From positions 1 to 40,884 of the forward strand of contig JAFDIC010000002.1 in the NCBI GenBank assembly GCA_019308525.1: DNA of 40,884 nucleotides, in the 5' to 3' direction. The notes below the pieces were generated by a model. The model saw only the letters and a program-made list of their open reading frames with translations, ran no database searches and was not told the DNA's origin. Made by a program: the position numbers and the translations under genes. The stretch is from Deltaproteobacteria bacterium (GTDB lineage: Bacteria > Desulfobacterota > DSM-4660 > Desulfatiglandales > HGW-15). Shown one piece after another: positions 23,346 to 29,940 of this stretch. Each line of letters opens with the position of its first letter. The stretch's first letter is position 1.

Positions 23346-23720
23346 TTAGACCTCATCTCTTTTCCCTGGTAAGCTCTTGTATAAAATTTCAATCATGTTC
23401 TTGATCACAGACAGCATTTCCTGCTTGTCCCCCAATATCTCCGGGCTTTTAAGCACCAGCTTCAATTTTATGATTTCTTCGGGTTCCTTTTCCTTTAGAG
23501 GCTTATCCCAGTGGGAAGGATCCACCCCAAAGTAATCGCAAACAGCCCGGAAAGTGTCACGCCCTAGCCGTGGTCGTACTCCACTTACGAACATGGAGTA
23601 CATTGACTGCGAGATCTTGAGCCTGCGAGCGAACTCGGTCTTGTTAAGTCCAAGTCTTTCCCGCTCTGATTCAAGCTCGAACCTTAGCTTTTCCCAATCA
23701 GTACGATCTTCCCCATACAT
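23346..23720 (-). CDS. XRE-family HTH repressor (CI-like switch regulator)
   Basis: 124 residues. HTH_3 domain at about residues 10-70: LESERERLGLNKTEFARRLK, ISQSMYSMFVSGVRPRLGRD, then TFRAVCDYFGVDPSHW. A helical C-terminal tail (about 75-124) may dimerise; there is no LexA/S24 peptidase, so induction would not be by RecA self-cleavage of this protein. ATG follows AAAGGAG. It is transcribed leftward, divergently from the helicase operon, and its promoter overlaps a symmetric operator array, the classic place for the lysogeny repressor. Confidence 0.85.
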   Translation of the reverse strand: MYGEDRTDWEKLRFELESERERLGLNKTEFARRLKISQSMYSMFVSGVRPRLGRDTFRAVCDYFGVDPSHWDKPLKEKEPEEIIKLKLVLKSPEILGDKQEMLSVIKNMIEILYKSLPGKRDEV

Positions 23721-23796
23721 ACTAACACTCCTTTCTTTTTCGGCCCCTCAGTCCACATTCCCTCCTCCACGTAGGGGTTAAGTATCACCTCCCCTC

Positions 23797-23892
23797 TTGA
23801 CAGCAGCACAAAAGTTGTGATAGTTTCACAGTGACGGTGATGATCACGTCACCTGCGTAGATAAGTCTATTACAACTTTGGATTCGTGTCAA
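23797..23892. promoter_or_regulatory. Divergent promoters and symmetric operators of the genetic switch
   Basis: Rightward: TTGACA at 23797-23802 with a weak -10 near 23820-23826. Leftward (repressor): TTGACA complement at 23887-23892, 17-base spacer, TAGACT complement at 23864-23869. AAAGTTGTGATAG (23811-23823) and the inverted CTATTACAACTTT (23867-23879) differ by one base and overlap each -10 region. Between them lies GTGATGATCAC (23837-23847) flanked by GTGAC (23831-23835) and GTCAC (23848-23852). Three symmetric sites between divergent promoters indicate a bistable repressor-controlled switch. Confidence 0.75.
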
Positions 23893-23915
23893 GAACTTTT
23901 TTTGTGGAGGGCTGG

Positions 23916-25241
23916 ATGCTTTCTAACCATGAGGTGGAAGTGACCATCTTGGGGGCCATCCTCCAGGGCCACCCGATTCCAGATATCGAGGAAGAAGATT
24001 TCAGTGAGGTGCAGCATCGAGCGATCTTCCGGGGGATCCTTGCCCTACGAGAGAAGAAAACACCCATCAATATCGCCACCATTTTAGGTGTGATACCCAC
24101 AACTGTCAAGCCATTTTACATTTCATCCCTCGTGGATAACACACCCGAGGGAATTAATATGGATTTCTACGTCCGGAAGCTCAGGACACTTCGTGTAAAT
24201 CGTGAGTTGTACTCCAAATTTACACAATATGCTGAGGAAATTGAAACCGGGAAAGAAGCTTATGAAATTCTTGAAACTCTGAAAGAGGAGATAAAGCACT
24301 ATCAGCTTCTCCTTAAAAGCAGGGATATCACGACAGACACTATCAAGGAGTGGATAGAGAATGTTGACGGCAGCTTTACTCTTTCAGAGATCTATCAAGA
24401 ACTGGGCATCAATAGTAGACGGAAGAAAGCCCTTGTTCGCCAGGCACTCACTCGCATGGTGAAGGCCGGGCTTCTCGACAGGGGCAGGGGGCCGGGACAT
24501 TTTAGGAAGCGTGACCAGGATCTAGAAGTAATAGACTTCAAGGGCACCCAGGCAAAAGAACTGCCTTTTCGTTTTCCATTCAAGATAGAGAACTTTTACC
24601 GCACATTTCCAGGAAACATCATTGTAGTAGCCGGAGAACCGGACACAGGCAAGACTGCCTTCCTTCTAAATCTCGTCCGGCTGAACATGAAACAGCATCG
24701 CATCGTGTACTTCTCTTCGGAGATGGGGCCGATTGAAATGCGCTCCCGGTTGGAGGAGTTCTCCAAAATAGCAGATCCTGCAGGAAATCTCGGACTGCAG
24801 GACTGGAATTTCGAGGCATATGAACGGTCGGAGGGTTTCGCCGATATAATCCAGCCAGATGCCGTGAATATTATTGACTTCCTGGAAATTCACGACGAGT
24901 TCTACAAGATCTCAAAAATGATGAGGGAAATTCACGACAGACTCGAATCGGGCATTGCGGTCGTAGCCATCCAGAAAAACCGGGGAGCAACCTGGGGACT
25001 TGGAGGGCAGAGAGGTATGGAGAAACCCAGGCTGTACCTCACCCTTGATAGCCCGCCGGACAAAGAAGCACACGTGTTGACCATTGTTAAGTGCAAGAAC
25101 TGGCGACTGCCAGAGTTGAATCCCCGGTATATGGCCGTGGACTTCAAGCTGATTCGGGGATGTTGGTTTAAACAGGAGGGTACTTGGTACAGGCGTCCTC
25201 CGGAAACAGATAACCAAAAAAAGAGGAGGTTCGTATTATGA
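23916..25241 (+). CDS. DnaB-like replicative helicase with inserted winged-helix domain
   Basis: 441 residues from ATG 23916 (GGAGG five bases upstream; a GTG at 23886 in frame is less likely). Residues 1-60 resemble the DnaB N-terminal domain (EVEVTILGAILQG, VQHRAIFRGILALREKKTPI). Residues about 150-200 look like a winged helix (SFTLSEIYQELGINSRRKKA, MVKAGLLDRGRGPGHF). The C-terminal RecA-like ATPase has Walker A GEPDTGKT (240-247), IVYFSSEM and Walker B-like VNIIDFLEI. It should unwind or load at the replication fork; the winged helix may give origin recognition, making it a combined initiator and helicase. First gene of the early rightward operon. Confidence 0.85.
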   Translation: MLSNHEVEVTILGAILQGHPIPDIEEEDFSEVQHRAIFRGILALREKKTPINIATILGVIPTTVKPFYISSLVDNTPEGINMDFYVRKLRTLRVNRELYSKFTQYAEEIETGKEAYEILETLKEEIKHYQLLLKSRDITTDTIKEWIENVDGSFTLSEIYQELGINSRRKKALVRQALTRMVKAGLLDRGRGPGHFRKRDQDLEVIDFKGTQAKELPFRFPFKIENFYRTFPGNIIVVAGEPDTGKTAFLLNLVRLNMKQHRIVYFSSEMGPIEMRSRLEEFSKIADPAGNLGLQDWNFEAYERSEGFADIIQPDAVNIIDFLEIHDEFYKISKMMREIHDRLESGIAVVAIQKNRGATWGLGGQRGMEKPRLYLTLDSPPDKEAHVLTIVKCKNWRLPELNPRYMAVDFKLIRGCWFKQEGTWYRRPPETDNQKKRRFVL

Positions 25242-25594
25242 ATCTAGTGATCCTTAAAGGCAGACTTGGACAAGACCCAGATCTCTCCTATACGCCGAGT
25301 GGAGTGGCCGTTTGTCGCTTCTCGCTGGCAACGACTGAGTATGTCAAGGGAGAGGAAAAGACTGCTTGGCATCGAGTGGTTGCCTTCAACAAGATAGGGG
25401 AGGCTATTGGCAATTACTGCAAGAAGGGCAGGGAGATCCTTGTGGAGGGACGCCTGCAGTATGGCAGCTACGAAGACAGTAACGGAATAACGAGATATAC
25501 CACTGACATTATTGTCAATAGGTTTGAGTTCTGTGGCGACAAGAGGGAAGCTCAGGCTGCCCCAGAAGACGATCTGACTGATGTGCCATTCTAA
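25238..25594 (+). CDS. ssb: Single-stranded DNA-binding protein
   Basis: 118 residues with the OB-fold pattern of SSB: MNLVILKGRLGQDPDLSYTP, VAVCRFSLATTEYVKGEEKT, WHRVVAFNKIGEAIGNYCKKG, EILVEGRLQYGSYEDSNG, YTTDIIVNRFEF. The acidic tail ends DDLTDVPF, the partner-binding tip typical of bacterial SSB (consensus ends in D-D-I-P-F). Overlaps the helicase stop by four bases (ATGA), so coupled to it. Confidence 0.95.
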   Translation: MNLVILKGRLGQDPDLSYTPSGVAVCRFSLATTEYVKGEEKTAWHRVVAFNKIGEAIGNYCKKGREILVEGRLQYGSYEDSNGITRYTTDIIVNRFEFCGDKREAQAAPEDDLTDVPF

Positions 25595-25604
25595 GGGGGC
25601 TGCA

Positions 25605-25979
25605 ATGATCAGGTTTGAGTTGCCAATCAAGCTGAAGACCACCAACGAACTGAAGCGGATGCTCTGCAACCCCAAGCCGAAAGTGGGGGCGGCAATGTAT
25701 GCCGCCTACCGTAAAAAGCTTACTGAAATGATCGAGAAACAAGTGGGTGAGCACTGTAATCTCGGCAAGCCACGGGTGCCTCGCCGGGTGCGGATTACCT
25801 ACTTCACTAAACGGCTACAGGACGAGGGTAATTTCCGGGGGCTGTGTCTCAAGCCCCTGGAGGATGCCCTGGTGGACTTGCAACTGATTCGAGATGATTC
25901 CCCGGAATGGGTAAAGATTATGGCGGAGCAGATTCGCAATAGCAGGAGGGCCTATCGTGTGGTCGTGGAGATTATATGA
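25605..25979 (+). CDS. RusA-family Holliday junction resolvase
   Basis: 124 residues from ATG 25605 with AGGGGG upstream. The RusA pattern is present: VPRRVRITYFTKRLQDEGNF, then LKPLEDALVDLQLIRDDSPE with the acidic residues used for metal binding (D..D..DD), and a basic C-terminal strand (RRAYRVVVEII). These enzymes cut four-way junctions made in replication and recombination. Four-base overlap with the next gene. Symbol rusA is not used because only the family is certain. Confidence 0.88.
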   Translation: MIRFELPIKLKTTNELKRMLCNPKPKVGAAMYAAYRKKLTEMIEKQVGEHCNLGKPRVPRRVRITYFTKRLQDEGNFRGLCLKPLEDALVDLQLIRDDSPEWVKIMAEQIRNSRRAYRVVVEII

Positions 25980-26308
25980 TGGTTCTGAAAAGTGGAGCAG
26001 AAGCAATACAGTTGTATCTTGGGTACCTTCTTAATGAAGGCATAGAGTTGACGCCGGAAGAAATTCGTGCCTTCGAGATGGAAGAAACACGACAGCTGTT
26101 TCTTGATATCGAGAAGGCAATACAGCAGTTGACGGAATATGATCGGCAAATCATTCTACGCTACTGTTTCGATATCTTCTGCATTTGGGACGAGGGTGCA
26201 AAGCTGGTAGCGTTCAACCAGTGGCCGCACCGAGCACAGTGGTCTGGAGTTTGTGAACGTCTGTGGGAGAAAATACCAGATGACTACAAAGAGGACAAGC
26301 ATAGTTGA
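25976..26308 (+). CDS. Hypothetical helical protein, possibly ArpU/sigma-region-4-like (110 aa)
   Basis: MMVLKSGAEAIQLYLGYLLN and later IEKAIQQLTEYDRQIILRYC, whose 'L-x-E-x-x-R-x-I-L-R' pattern recalls the helical start of region-4 sigma or ArpU-type late regulators, followed by FDIFCIWDEGAKLVAFNQWP. The HTH is not clear enough to assign. Position as last full gene of the replication operon is where phages often encode a late-gene activator. Overlaps RusA by four bases. Confidence 0.6.
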   Translation: MMVLKSGAEAIQLYLGYLLNEGIELTPEEIRAFEMEETRQLFLDIEKAIQQLTEYDRQIILRYCFDIFCIWDEGAKLVAFNQWPHRAQWSGVCERLWEKIPDDYKEDKHS

Positions 26309-26483
26309 ACACTGGTATGACGAAAGAGCATACGAAGAATTCTGTAGGTGGATGCTGAAATGGGATCTGGTTCATTCAGATGTATTGCGGATGCTGGTAA
26401 GGCAGGCAGAAGGGATGCCGCCGAAGGGATGGGAAAAGAAAGGCCGCCCAAGCAAGAAGCAGGCGGCCTCGTGCGTAGAGTGA
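26280..26483 (+). CDS. Small hypothetical protein (67 aa), end of early operon
   Basis: MTTKRTSIVEHWYDERAYEE, then WMLKWDLVHSDVLRMLVRQA and a basic tail (GWEKKGRPSKKQAA). ATG 26280 has GGGAG about ten bases upstream; an in-frame ATG at 26253 is weaker. The stop meets the convergent HTH gene (2-bp gap). Not recognised; the basic tail suggests DNA or RNA contact. Confidence 0.5.
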   Translation: MTTKRTSIVEHWYDERAYEEFCRWMLKWDLVHSDVLRMLVRQAEGMPPKGWEKKGRPSKKQAASCVE

Positions 26484-26485
26484 GG

Positions 26486-26686
26486 TTAACCCTGTCGGCA
26501 GTTGTCGACGTAGGGGTTGTCGTGTAGATCTGGCCACATCCAGGCGTAACAAGGAACCCCAGTTGCACGTTCCAGGCGTTCTGCCATGCGCTTACTAGGA
26601 TTCCTGCGCCTGCGGATTATCATACTGACCATTGCTGGAGAGACCTTTGCCTTTCGAGCAATGGCACGGACTCCCATTTTTTTCAT
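26486..26686 (-). CDS. Small XRE/Cro-like HTH protein (66 aa)
   Basis: MKKMGVRAIARKAKVSPAMV then SMIIRRRRNPSKRMAERLER, a complete helix-turn-helix with a basic recognition helix, and a C-terminal tail (ATGVPCYAWMWPDLHDNPYV). ATG 26686 has AGGAG upstream. Last gene of the leftward block, convergent with the early operon. It may act as a Cro-like regulator or as the repressor's counterpart acting on the twin promoters upstream. Confidence 0.7.
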   Translation of the reverse strand: MKKMGVRAIARKAKVSPAMVSMIIRRRRNPSKRMAERLERATGVPCYAWMWPDLHDNPYVDNCRQG

Positions 26687-26696
26687 AAGCACTCTC

Positions 26697-26876
26697 CTAT
26701 ATTCCATACTGCAGCTGCTCCCACAGCTTGCGTTCACGTCTCACTTTACGAGCTTTGTCCAAAAACCATTCGGCTTGTCTATAATTTCCCAACTCCATAG
26801 CAGTACGGTATTGCATCCAGTACCGCTCTTCTTTCCGCTGTTGTCTAATTTTCTTTCGTATTTGACGGCTCTTCAT
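26697..26876 (-). CDS. Basic helical protein (59 aa)
   Basis: MKSRQIRKKIRQQRKEERYW, then MQYRTAMELGNYRQAEWFLD and KARKVRRERKLWEQLQYGI. One long, strongly basic amphipathic helix by composition. GGGGAGG upstream of ATG. Overlaps the gene before it by 32 bp. Probably nucleic-acid binding. Confidence 0.5.
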   Translation of the reverse strand: MKSRQIRKKIRQQRKEERYWMQYRTAMELGNYRQAEWFLDKARKVRRERKLWEQLQYGI

Positions 26877-27129
26877 TGGACACCTCCCCACAAACTAGCG
26901 AAATGGCGGAGAAAATTCCTTGATTGGACACTTCTCCGCTGCCGGGCATTGCTGCCAAACCGGAGCGAACAGCAGCTGTAAGCATGTCAATTTCGATTTT
27001 GTCCAGGGCCGAACCGATTCCCTGGCGAATGGCTCGGTCGATGTATGTAATAGCTTCGCCAATTGAAATCTTCCCCTGGAGCATTTTGTCCCTTGCCAAC
27101 ATGACCTCAGTGAAGTTAATAACTTTCAT
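26845..27129 (-). CDS. Hypothetical protein (94 aa)
   Basis: MKVINFTEVMLARDKMLQGK, SIGEAITYIDRAIRQGIGSA, LDKIEIDMLTAAVRSGLAAM and an acidic tail. Helical, without signals or metal motifs. Overlaps both neighbours in the leftward operon. Not recognised. Confidence 0.55.
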   Translation of the reverse strand: MKVINFTEVMLARDKMLQGKISIGEAITYIDRAIRQGIGSALDKIEIDMLTAAVRSGLAAMPGSGEVSNQGIFSAISLVCGEVSNEEPSNTKEN

Positions 27130-27325
27130 AAATCACCTCCGGGAGTAGATCCCCAAAATCACGTTTGTTTTCACAATAGCAACCATTGTGAATAACTGTG
27201 GAAAAAACACACCCACATTTAAGGCAACGGCCTTCTGTTACCGTTGACTCGTAAAGAATGTAGGTGCGAACGCCGTGGATTTCACGGCAGCCGCACTCAG
27301 GACAATTGATTTCTCTTTCAATCAT
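27116..27325 (-). CDS. Zinc-ribbon protein (69 aa)
   Basis: MIEREINCPECGCREIHGVR followed by CLKCGCVFSTVIHNGCYC: two CxxCxC knuckles about 25 residues apart, a standard zinc ribbon, with two more Cys near the end. ATG 27325 has GGGAGGA upstream and overlaps the previous gene by eight bases. Ribbon proteins of this size in phages often contact RNA polymerase or nucleic acid, but nothing specific is seen. Confidence 0.65.
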   Translation of the reverse strand: MIEREINCPECGCREIHGVRTYILYESTVTEGRCLKCGCVFSTVIHNGCYCENKRDFGDLLPEVIYESY

Positions 27326-27488
27326 CTTCGTCCTCCCAGTAATCAGAGAAAAGGGCTTCCCTAATTTCATCGTCCACCGACTGTGGCAACTCCCAAGTGT
27401 AGCCAAACAGTCGGGCGATGCGCTCAATGATGAGAGTTACGAACCACATCCCGCCTAAACCTATAACTAGCGCACCTAATCCTTCCAT
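27318..27488 (-). CDS. Small membrane protein with acidic tail (56 aa)
   Basis: MEGLGALVIGLGGMWFVTLI is one N-terminal transmembrane helix; the rest (ERIARLFGYTWELP, then EIREALFSDYWEDEDD) is acidic and cytoplasmic by the positive-inside rule. GGAGGTGA stands at proper distance before ATG. Early-expressed small membrane proteins in temperate phages often change host membrane functions or block superinfection; no direct evidence here. Confidence 0.6.
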   Translation of the reverse strand: MEGLGALVIGLGGMWFVTLIIERIARLFGYTWELPQSVDDEIREALFSDYWEDEDD

Positions 27489-27491
27489 GGT

Positions 27492-27785
27492 TCACCTCCG
27501 TTTGATTTCGATCTGATTCCAGGGCTGAGAGGGATCCTCCCTGTTCAGCCACATTTCTTCTATCTTCTCGGCATAATTGCGCTTTGTGATCCCTGCCTGA
27601 GTCTTGCTCACGACTCGGGCATGAATTTCAGCAACGATATCAATGCCGCCATTAGGTTTCCTGGGATGCCATTCATAGATACACTTCACTCTCTCGGCAT
27701 CCCGCCGGGTAGCAAAGGGGCCGTCGACCAGTTGCCAACGGTCTCCTGCCCAATTACTCTTTATCTGAATGAAGTAAGTTGCCAT
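27492..27785 (-). CDS. Hypothetical protein (97 aa)
   Basis: MATYFIQIKSNWAGDRWQLV, DGPFATRRDAERVKCIYEWH, VAEIHARVVSKTQAGITKRN. Strand-rich N-terminal half with a Trp-containing core, then a charged helix. AGGAGGTG upstream of ATG. The stop of the following gene lies one base away, a tight operon. Not recognised. Confidence 0.55.
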   Translation of the reverse strand: MATYFIQIKSNWAGDRWQLVDGPFATRRDAERVKCIYEWHPRKPNGGIDIVAEIHARVVSKTQAGITKRNYAEKIEEMWLNREDPSQPWNQIEIKRR

Positions 27786-27786
27786 A

Positions 27787-28230
27787 TCACACCTCCTGCT
27801 TCTTGATCCACCCCACCGTTCGCCCGAGCCGTACCTGGCGGGCGACATAGAGGGAATTATTCCATATTTTCAGTGAAGACCAGGGTGTCTGCCGTCCGTA
27901 AATACCGAACACACAGGCTTTCACTTTACCCTGACCGTATGCTACCATCGCCATTGCCCTGTTGTCCATAAGGGCAACGCCTATGATTTGAGCAACAGCC
28001 GGGGCCAGCATTTCTGCATAAATATCACCCCTGGCCACGTACACCTTACGAGACTTGATCCCTCCCCACGAACCATAAGCCCAAAATACGTTCCCGTCCG
28101 GGGCATACACCCACAAATTATGCTTGGGAAGAAAGATGGGATCCTTGCCAGCCATGTTTGCGAACTGGCAGGCAGTCTTGTTAAATGCCCGTGTAGCTGT
28201 GGGTTCAAAAGGTGCTCTTACTTGCTTCAT
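27787..28230 (-). CDS. Hypothetical protein (147 aa)
   Basis: MKQVRAPFEPTATRAFNKTA, then strand-rich with many aromatic residues (LWVYAPDGNVFWAYGSWGGI, VYVARGDIYAEMLAPAVAQI, VKACVFGIYGRQTPWSSLKI). ATG 28230 has GGGAGG upstream and is preceded by the hairpin at 28245-28265. No family recognised. Confidence 0.55.
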   Translation of the reverse strand: MKQVRAPFEPTATRAFNKTACQFANMAGKDPIFLPKHNLWVYAPDGNVFWAYGSWGGIKSRKVYVARGDIYAEMLAPAVAQIIGVALMDNRAMAMVAYGQGKVKACVFGIYGRQTPWSSLKIWNNSLYVARQVRLGRTVGWIKKQEV

Positions 28231-28244
28231 TTTGACCTCCCTTC

Positions 28245-28265
28245 TGGGGAGCACGAAGCTCCCCA
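28245..28265 (-). repeat. Intercistronic hairpin (8-bp stem) before the 147-aa gene
   Basis: On the minus strand TGGGGAGC, loop TTCGT, GCTCCCCA, immediately followed by GAAGGGAGGTC and the ATG. No U-run, so not a terminator; it stands right against the ribosome site. A similar stem with loop TTCAT precedes the 52-aa gene (29264-29284) and a third stem precedes the 40-aa gene. Confidence 0.7.
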
Positions 28266-28289
28266 CTGTTGCAGGAAACACGTCTGTTG

Positions 28290-28928
28290 TTATGATCTTT
28301 TGCGTAGAGGGAAAATGATATCTGCTGCGCTTGTTGCACAAAGAGAACACTTCTTGCAACTACCAGGGCAAACTGGGCTACCCTTTGGTATCTGATTTTC
28401 TGGCATTACATACGTTGATCCCCATGGGCCATTCGGATAGCCCGAGAACTTTACCCTGAAGACAATTCCTCTGTAATCTAGATCATATCTTGCCGTGTAA
28501 CCATATACGATAAGATGTGGATAAATCCCCCTAAGGTTCTCTGTAACGAAATTGAGCTTGTAAACATCTCTCTGAGAGAAGAAATCTCCGCTTTCATTGA
28601 AACGAATCTTGTCGATCAGGAAACCATATCTTCCGTAAACGGCAGCTATAATCTGCGCTAGGTCTGCAGTTATTTCTCTGGCAGATTTTTTGCGCCAGTA
28701 AATCTGTTGCCTGTTTCTATACCGCTCTACCGAACGATACGTATTTTCATCTGCATAAGCGTAGCAATGTTTACTGACCTTACATAAGCCCATTGCTCTA
28801 CTTGGGCATCTGTGCGCTGATCCCATATTAATGACGAGAGTTGTCTCTGGGAGTTTATGATTGCCTGCCTTTACGAGACAACCATTGTGCTCAATATAAA
28901 TACCGCTTTTACATTTCAAGAATTTCAT
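28290..28928 (-). CDS. GP88-like Cys-rich phage protein (212 aa)
   Basis: Contains NMGSAHRCPSRAMGLC, KHCYAYADENTYRSVERYRN, IRFNESGDFFSQRDVYKLNF, VYGYTARYDLDYRG and CPGSCKKCSLC. The order 'C-P-S...C...CYA-A...R...R-N-SGDF...Y-YTAR...CPG-C--C--C' matches the GP88 family of phage and plasmid proteins, function unknown, with a cysteine set that could hold metal. First gene after promoter P1 (28977-29005). Confidence 0.7.
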   Translation of the reverse strand: MKFLKCKSGIYIEHNGCLVKAGNHKLPETTLVINMGSAHRCPSRAMGLCKVSKHCYAYADENTYRSVERYRNRQQIYWRKKSAREITADLAQIIAAVYGRYGFLIDKIRFNESGDFFSQRDVYKLNFVTENLRGIYPHLIVYGYTARYDLDYRGIVFRVKFSGYPNGPWGSTYVMPENQIPKGSPVCPGSCKKCSLCATSAADIIFPLRKRS

Positions 28929-28949
28929 TGTTTCCCTCCCTTGTAGTTT

Positions 28950-29005
28950 GTGGTATCCTGTTCAATTGTTGTAAACAGGATACCACAATTGATGTGATAT
29001 GTCAA
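28950..29005 (-). promoter_or_regulatory. Leftward promoter P1 with perfect 13-bp inverted-repeat operator
   Basis: Minus strand: TTGACA (complement 29000-29005), 17-base spacer, TATCCT (complement 28977-28982). The -10 lies in one arm of a perfect inverted repeat: GTGGTATCCTGTT (28950-28962) and AACAGGATACCAC (28974-28986) with an 11-base loop. The -35 to -10 block is almost identical to that at 29912-29940, indicating co-regulation. Confidence 0.8.
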
Positions 29006-29086
29006 TTCCTAAAAAAGTAGATGGATTCGTTGTATGGCTTTACTGATCAGTTCTACTCTCCTACACCATTTTCAGCGTAATCTGTC

Positions 29087-29245
29087 CTATCTTTCGCAAA
29101 AATCGCATTTTGCTTCATTGTTGTTAGTTGTCAGAATCTCAATAAAATCTTCTTTGTAAAAATCATTCTCCCTTAAACACTCTTCACAGATGGTAATTGC
29201 TGTACCTACGAGAACACTCTTGGTAATGTACAGATAATACTTCAT
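29087..29245 (-). CDS. Small zinc-binding protein (52 aa)
   Basis: MKYYLYITKSVLVGTAITIC, EECLRENDFY..., ending CDFCER. Two Cys pairs, CEEC (Cys20, Cys23) and CDFC (Cys47, Cys50), form a minimal zinc ribbon. AAGGTG precedes ATG and a hairpin (29264-29284) lies just before that. Between this gene and the GP88-like gene lie promoter P1 and about 80 bp in which I see nothing else. Confidence 0.6.
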   Translation of the reverse strand: MKYYLYITKSVLVGTAITICEECLRENDFYKEDFIEILTTNNNEAKCDFCER

Positions 29246-29263
29246 GATTCACCTTACCTTTCT

Positions 29264-29284
29264 GACCGGGCATGAAGCCCGGTC
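29264..29284 (-). repeat. Intercistronic hairpin (8-bp GC stem) before the 52-aa gene
   Basis: Minus strand GACCGGGC, loop TTCAT, GCCCGGTC, followed by AGAAAGG and the gene start. Same layout (stem, TTC-containing 5-base loop, AGAA + purines) as the hairpin at 28245-28265. Confidence 0.7.
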
Positions 29285-29292
29285 TGTTAGAA

Positions 29293-29703
29293 TTAGTCAA
29301 TGTCATGAATAAGTTTATACATACTGGCAACTGTTTGTTTTATTTCAGAGAAACTTACTTTGTTGTTATCGAAATCTCCTATTAGGCTTTCAAGGGCTTG
29401 CATCTTGTCAAACAGCTGAGAAACATATACATCATGCCATTGCTTAAGAGCAAGCCTAGTTGCTTTAATCCAAAAGATAATACTATTTTTGTACGGTATA
29501 TAGATACCTATTCCACCATCAATCCATACCTGAGCCGTACCATGTTCTCCACCTTGCAGGAGTACATTGATATTTGGCTGATTTAGACTGTACTCCGGCC
29601 TAATAACATACTTGTAAATTATGGTGTTTAGTTTCTTTTCGGAGTACTCGAAATCCACTTGGTATCGGTCTCCATCAACCTGAAAATGCGTAATGTGTGT
29701 CAT
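29293..29703 (-). CDS. Hypothetical protein (136 aa)
   Basis: MTHITHFQVDGDRYQVDFEY, YKYVIRPEYSLNQPNINVLL, AQVWIDGGIGIYIPYKNSII, then a helical C-terminus (LFDKMQALESLIGDFDNN). ATG 29703 has GGAGGG upstream. Strands then helices; no signal or metal motif. Second gene of the P2 transcript. Confidence 0.55.
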   Translation of the reverse strand: MTHITHFQVDGDRYQVDFEYSEKKLNTIIYKYVIRPEYSLNQPNINVLLQGGEHGTAQVWIDGGIGIYIPYKNSIIFWIKATRLALKQWHDVYVSQLFDKMQALESLIGDFDNNKVSFSEIKQTVASMYKLIHDID

Positions 29704-29720
29704 TGTGCAATCCCTCCATT

Positions 29721-29843
29721 CTAGTAAAGTTTCCACCATACAAGAGCAATCACCTGGACGGCAATGCTCATGAACCCCACGAAGAAAAGCTTGTTGAATT
29801 TGCTTTCTGCTTCTCGTAGTAGTTTCTCAATGTCTTTGCTCAT
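29721..29843 (-). CDS. Small tail-anchored-type membrane protein (40 aa)
   Basis: MSKDIEKLLREAESKFNKLF is a charged amphipathic start and FVGFMSIAVQVIALVWWKLY a C-terminal transmembrane helix. GGAGGG upstream of ATG. It is the first gene after promoter P2 (29912-29940), so it is made early; a membrane-acting peptide (for example superinfection exclusion) is possible. Confidence 0.55.
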   Translation of the reverse strand: MSKDIEKLLREAESKFNKLFFVGFMSIAVQVIALVWWKLY

Positions 29844-29875
29844 AGAATCCCTCCTATTCCAAGGTTAACCACCAA

Positions 29876-29892
29876 GGGCTTGCGTGAAGCCC
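29876..29892 (-). repeat. Leader hairpin in the P2 transcript
   Basis: Minus strand GGGCTT, loop CACGC, AAGCCC. It begins about 13 nt after the predicted start of transcription from P2 and precedes the 40-aa membrane protein gene. CGGGCTTCA is shared with the hairpin at 29264-29284. Confidence 0.55.
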
Positions 29893-29911
29893 GTGTTTAA
29901 TTGTTGTAAAC

Positions 29912-29940
29912 AGGATAGCACAACTGACGTGATATGTCAA
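29912..29940 (-). promoter_or_regulatory. Leftward promoter P2, near-copy of P1
   Basis: Minus strand: TTGACA (complement 29935-29940), 17-base spacer, TATCCT (complement 29912-29917). Over 44 bp it matches P1 except at about five positions, including the segments TTGTTGTAAACAGGATA and GTGATATGTCAA. The second arm of the P1 inverted repeat is not preserved here. Confidence 0.75.

Noticed and set aside
23060..23392. Minus-strand open frame of 110 codons after the repressor
   Set aside because: Composition is erratic and AT-driven, and it runs through nested palindromes; the start overlaps the end of the repressor gene without clear ribosome site. Treated as non-coding, with low certainty.
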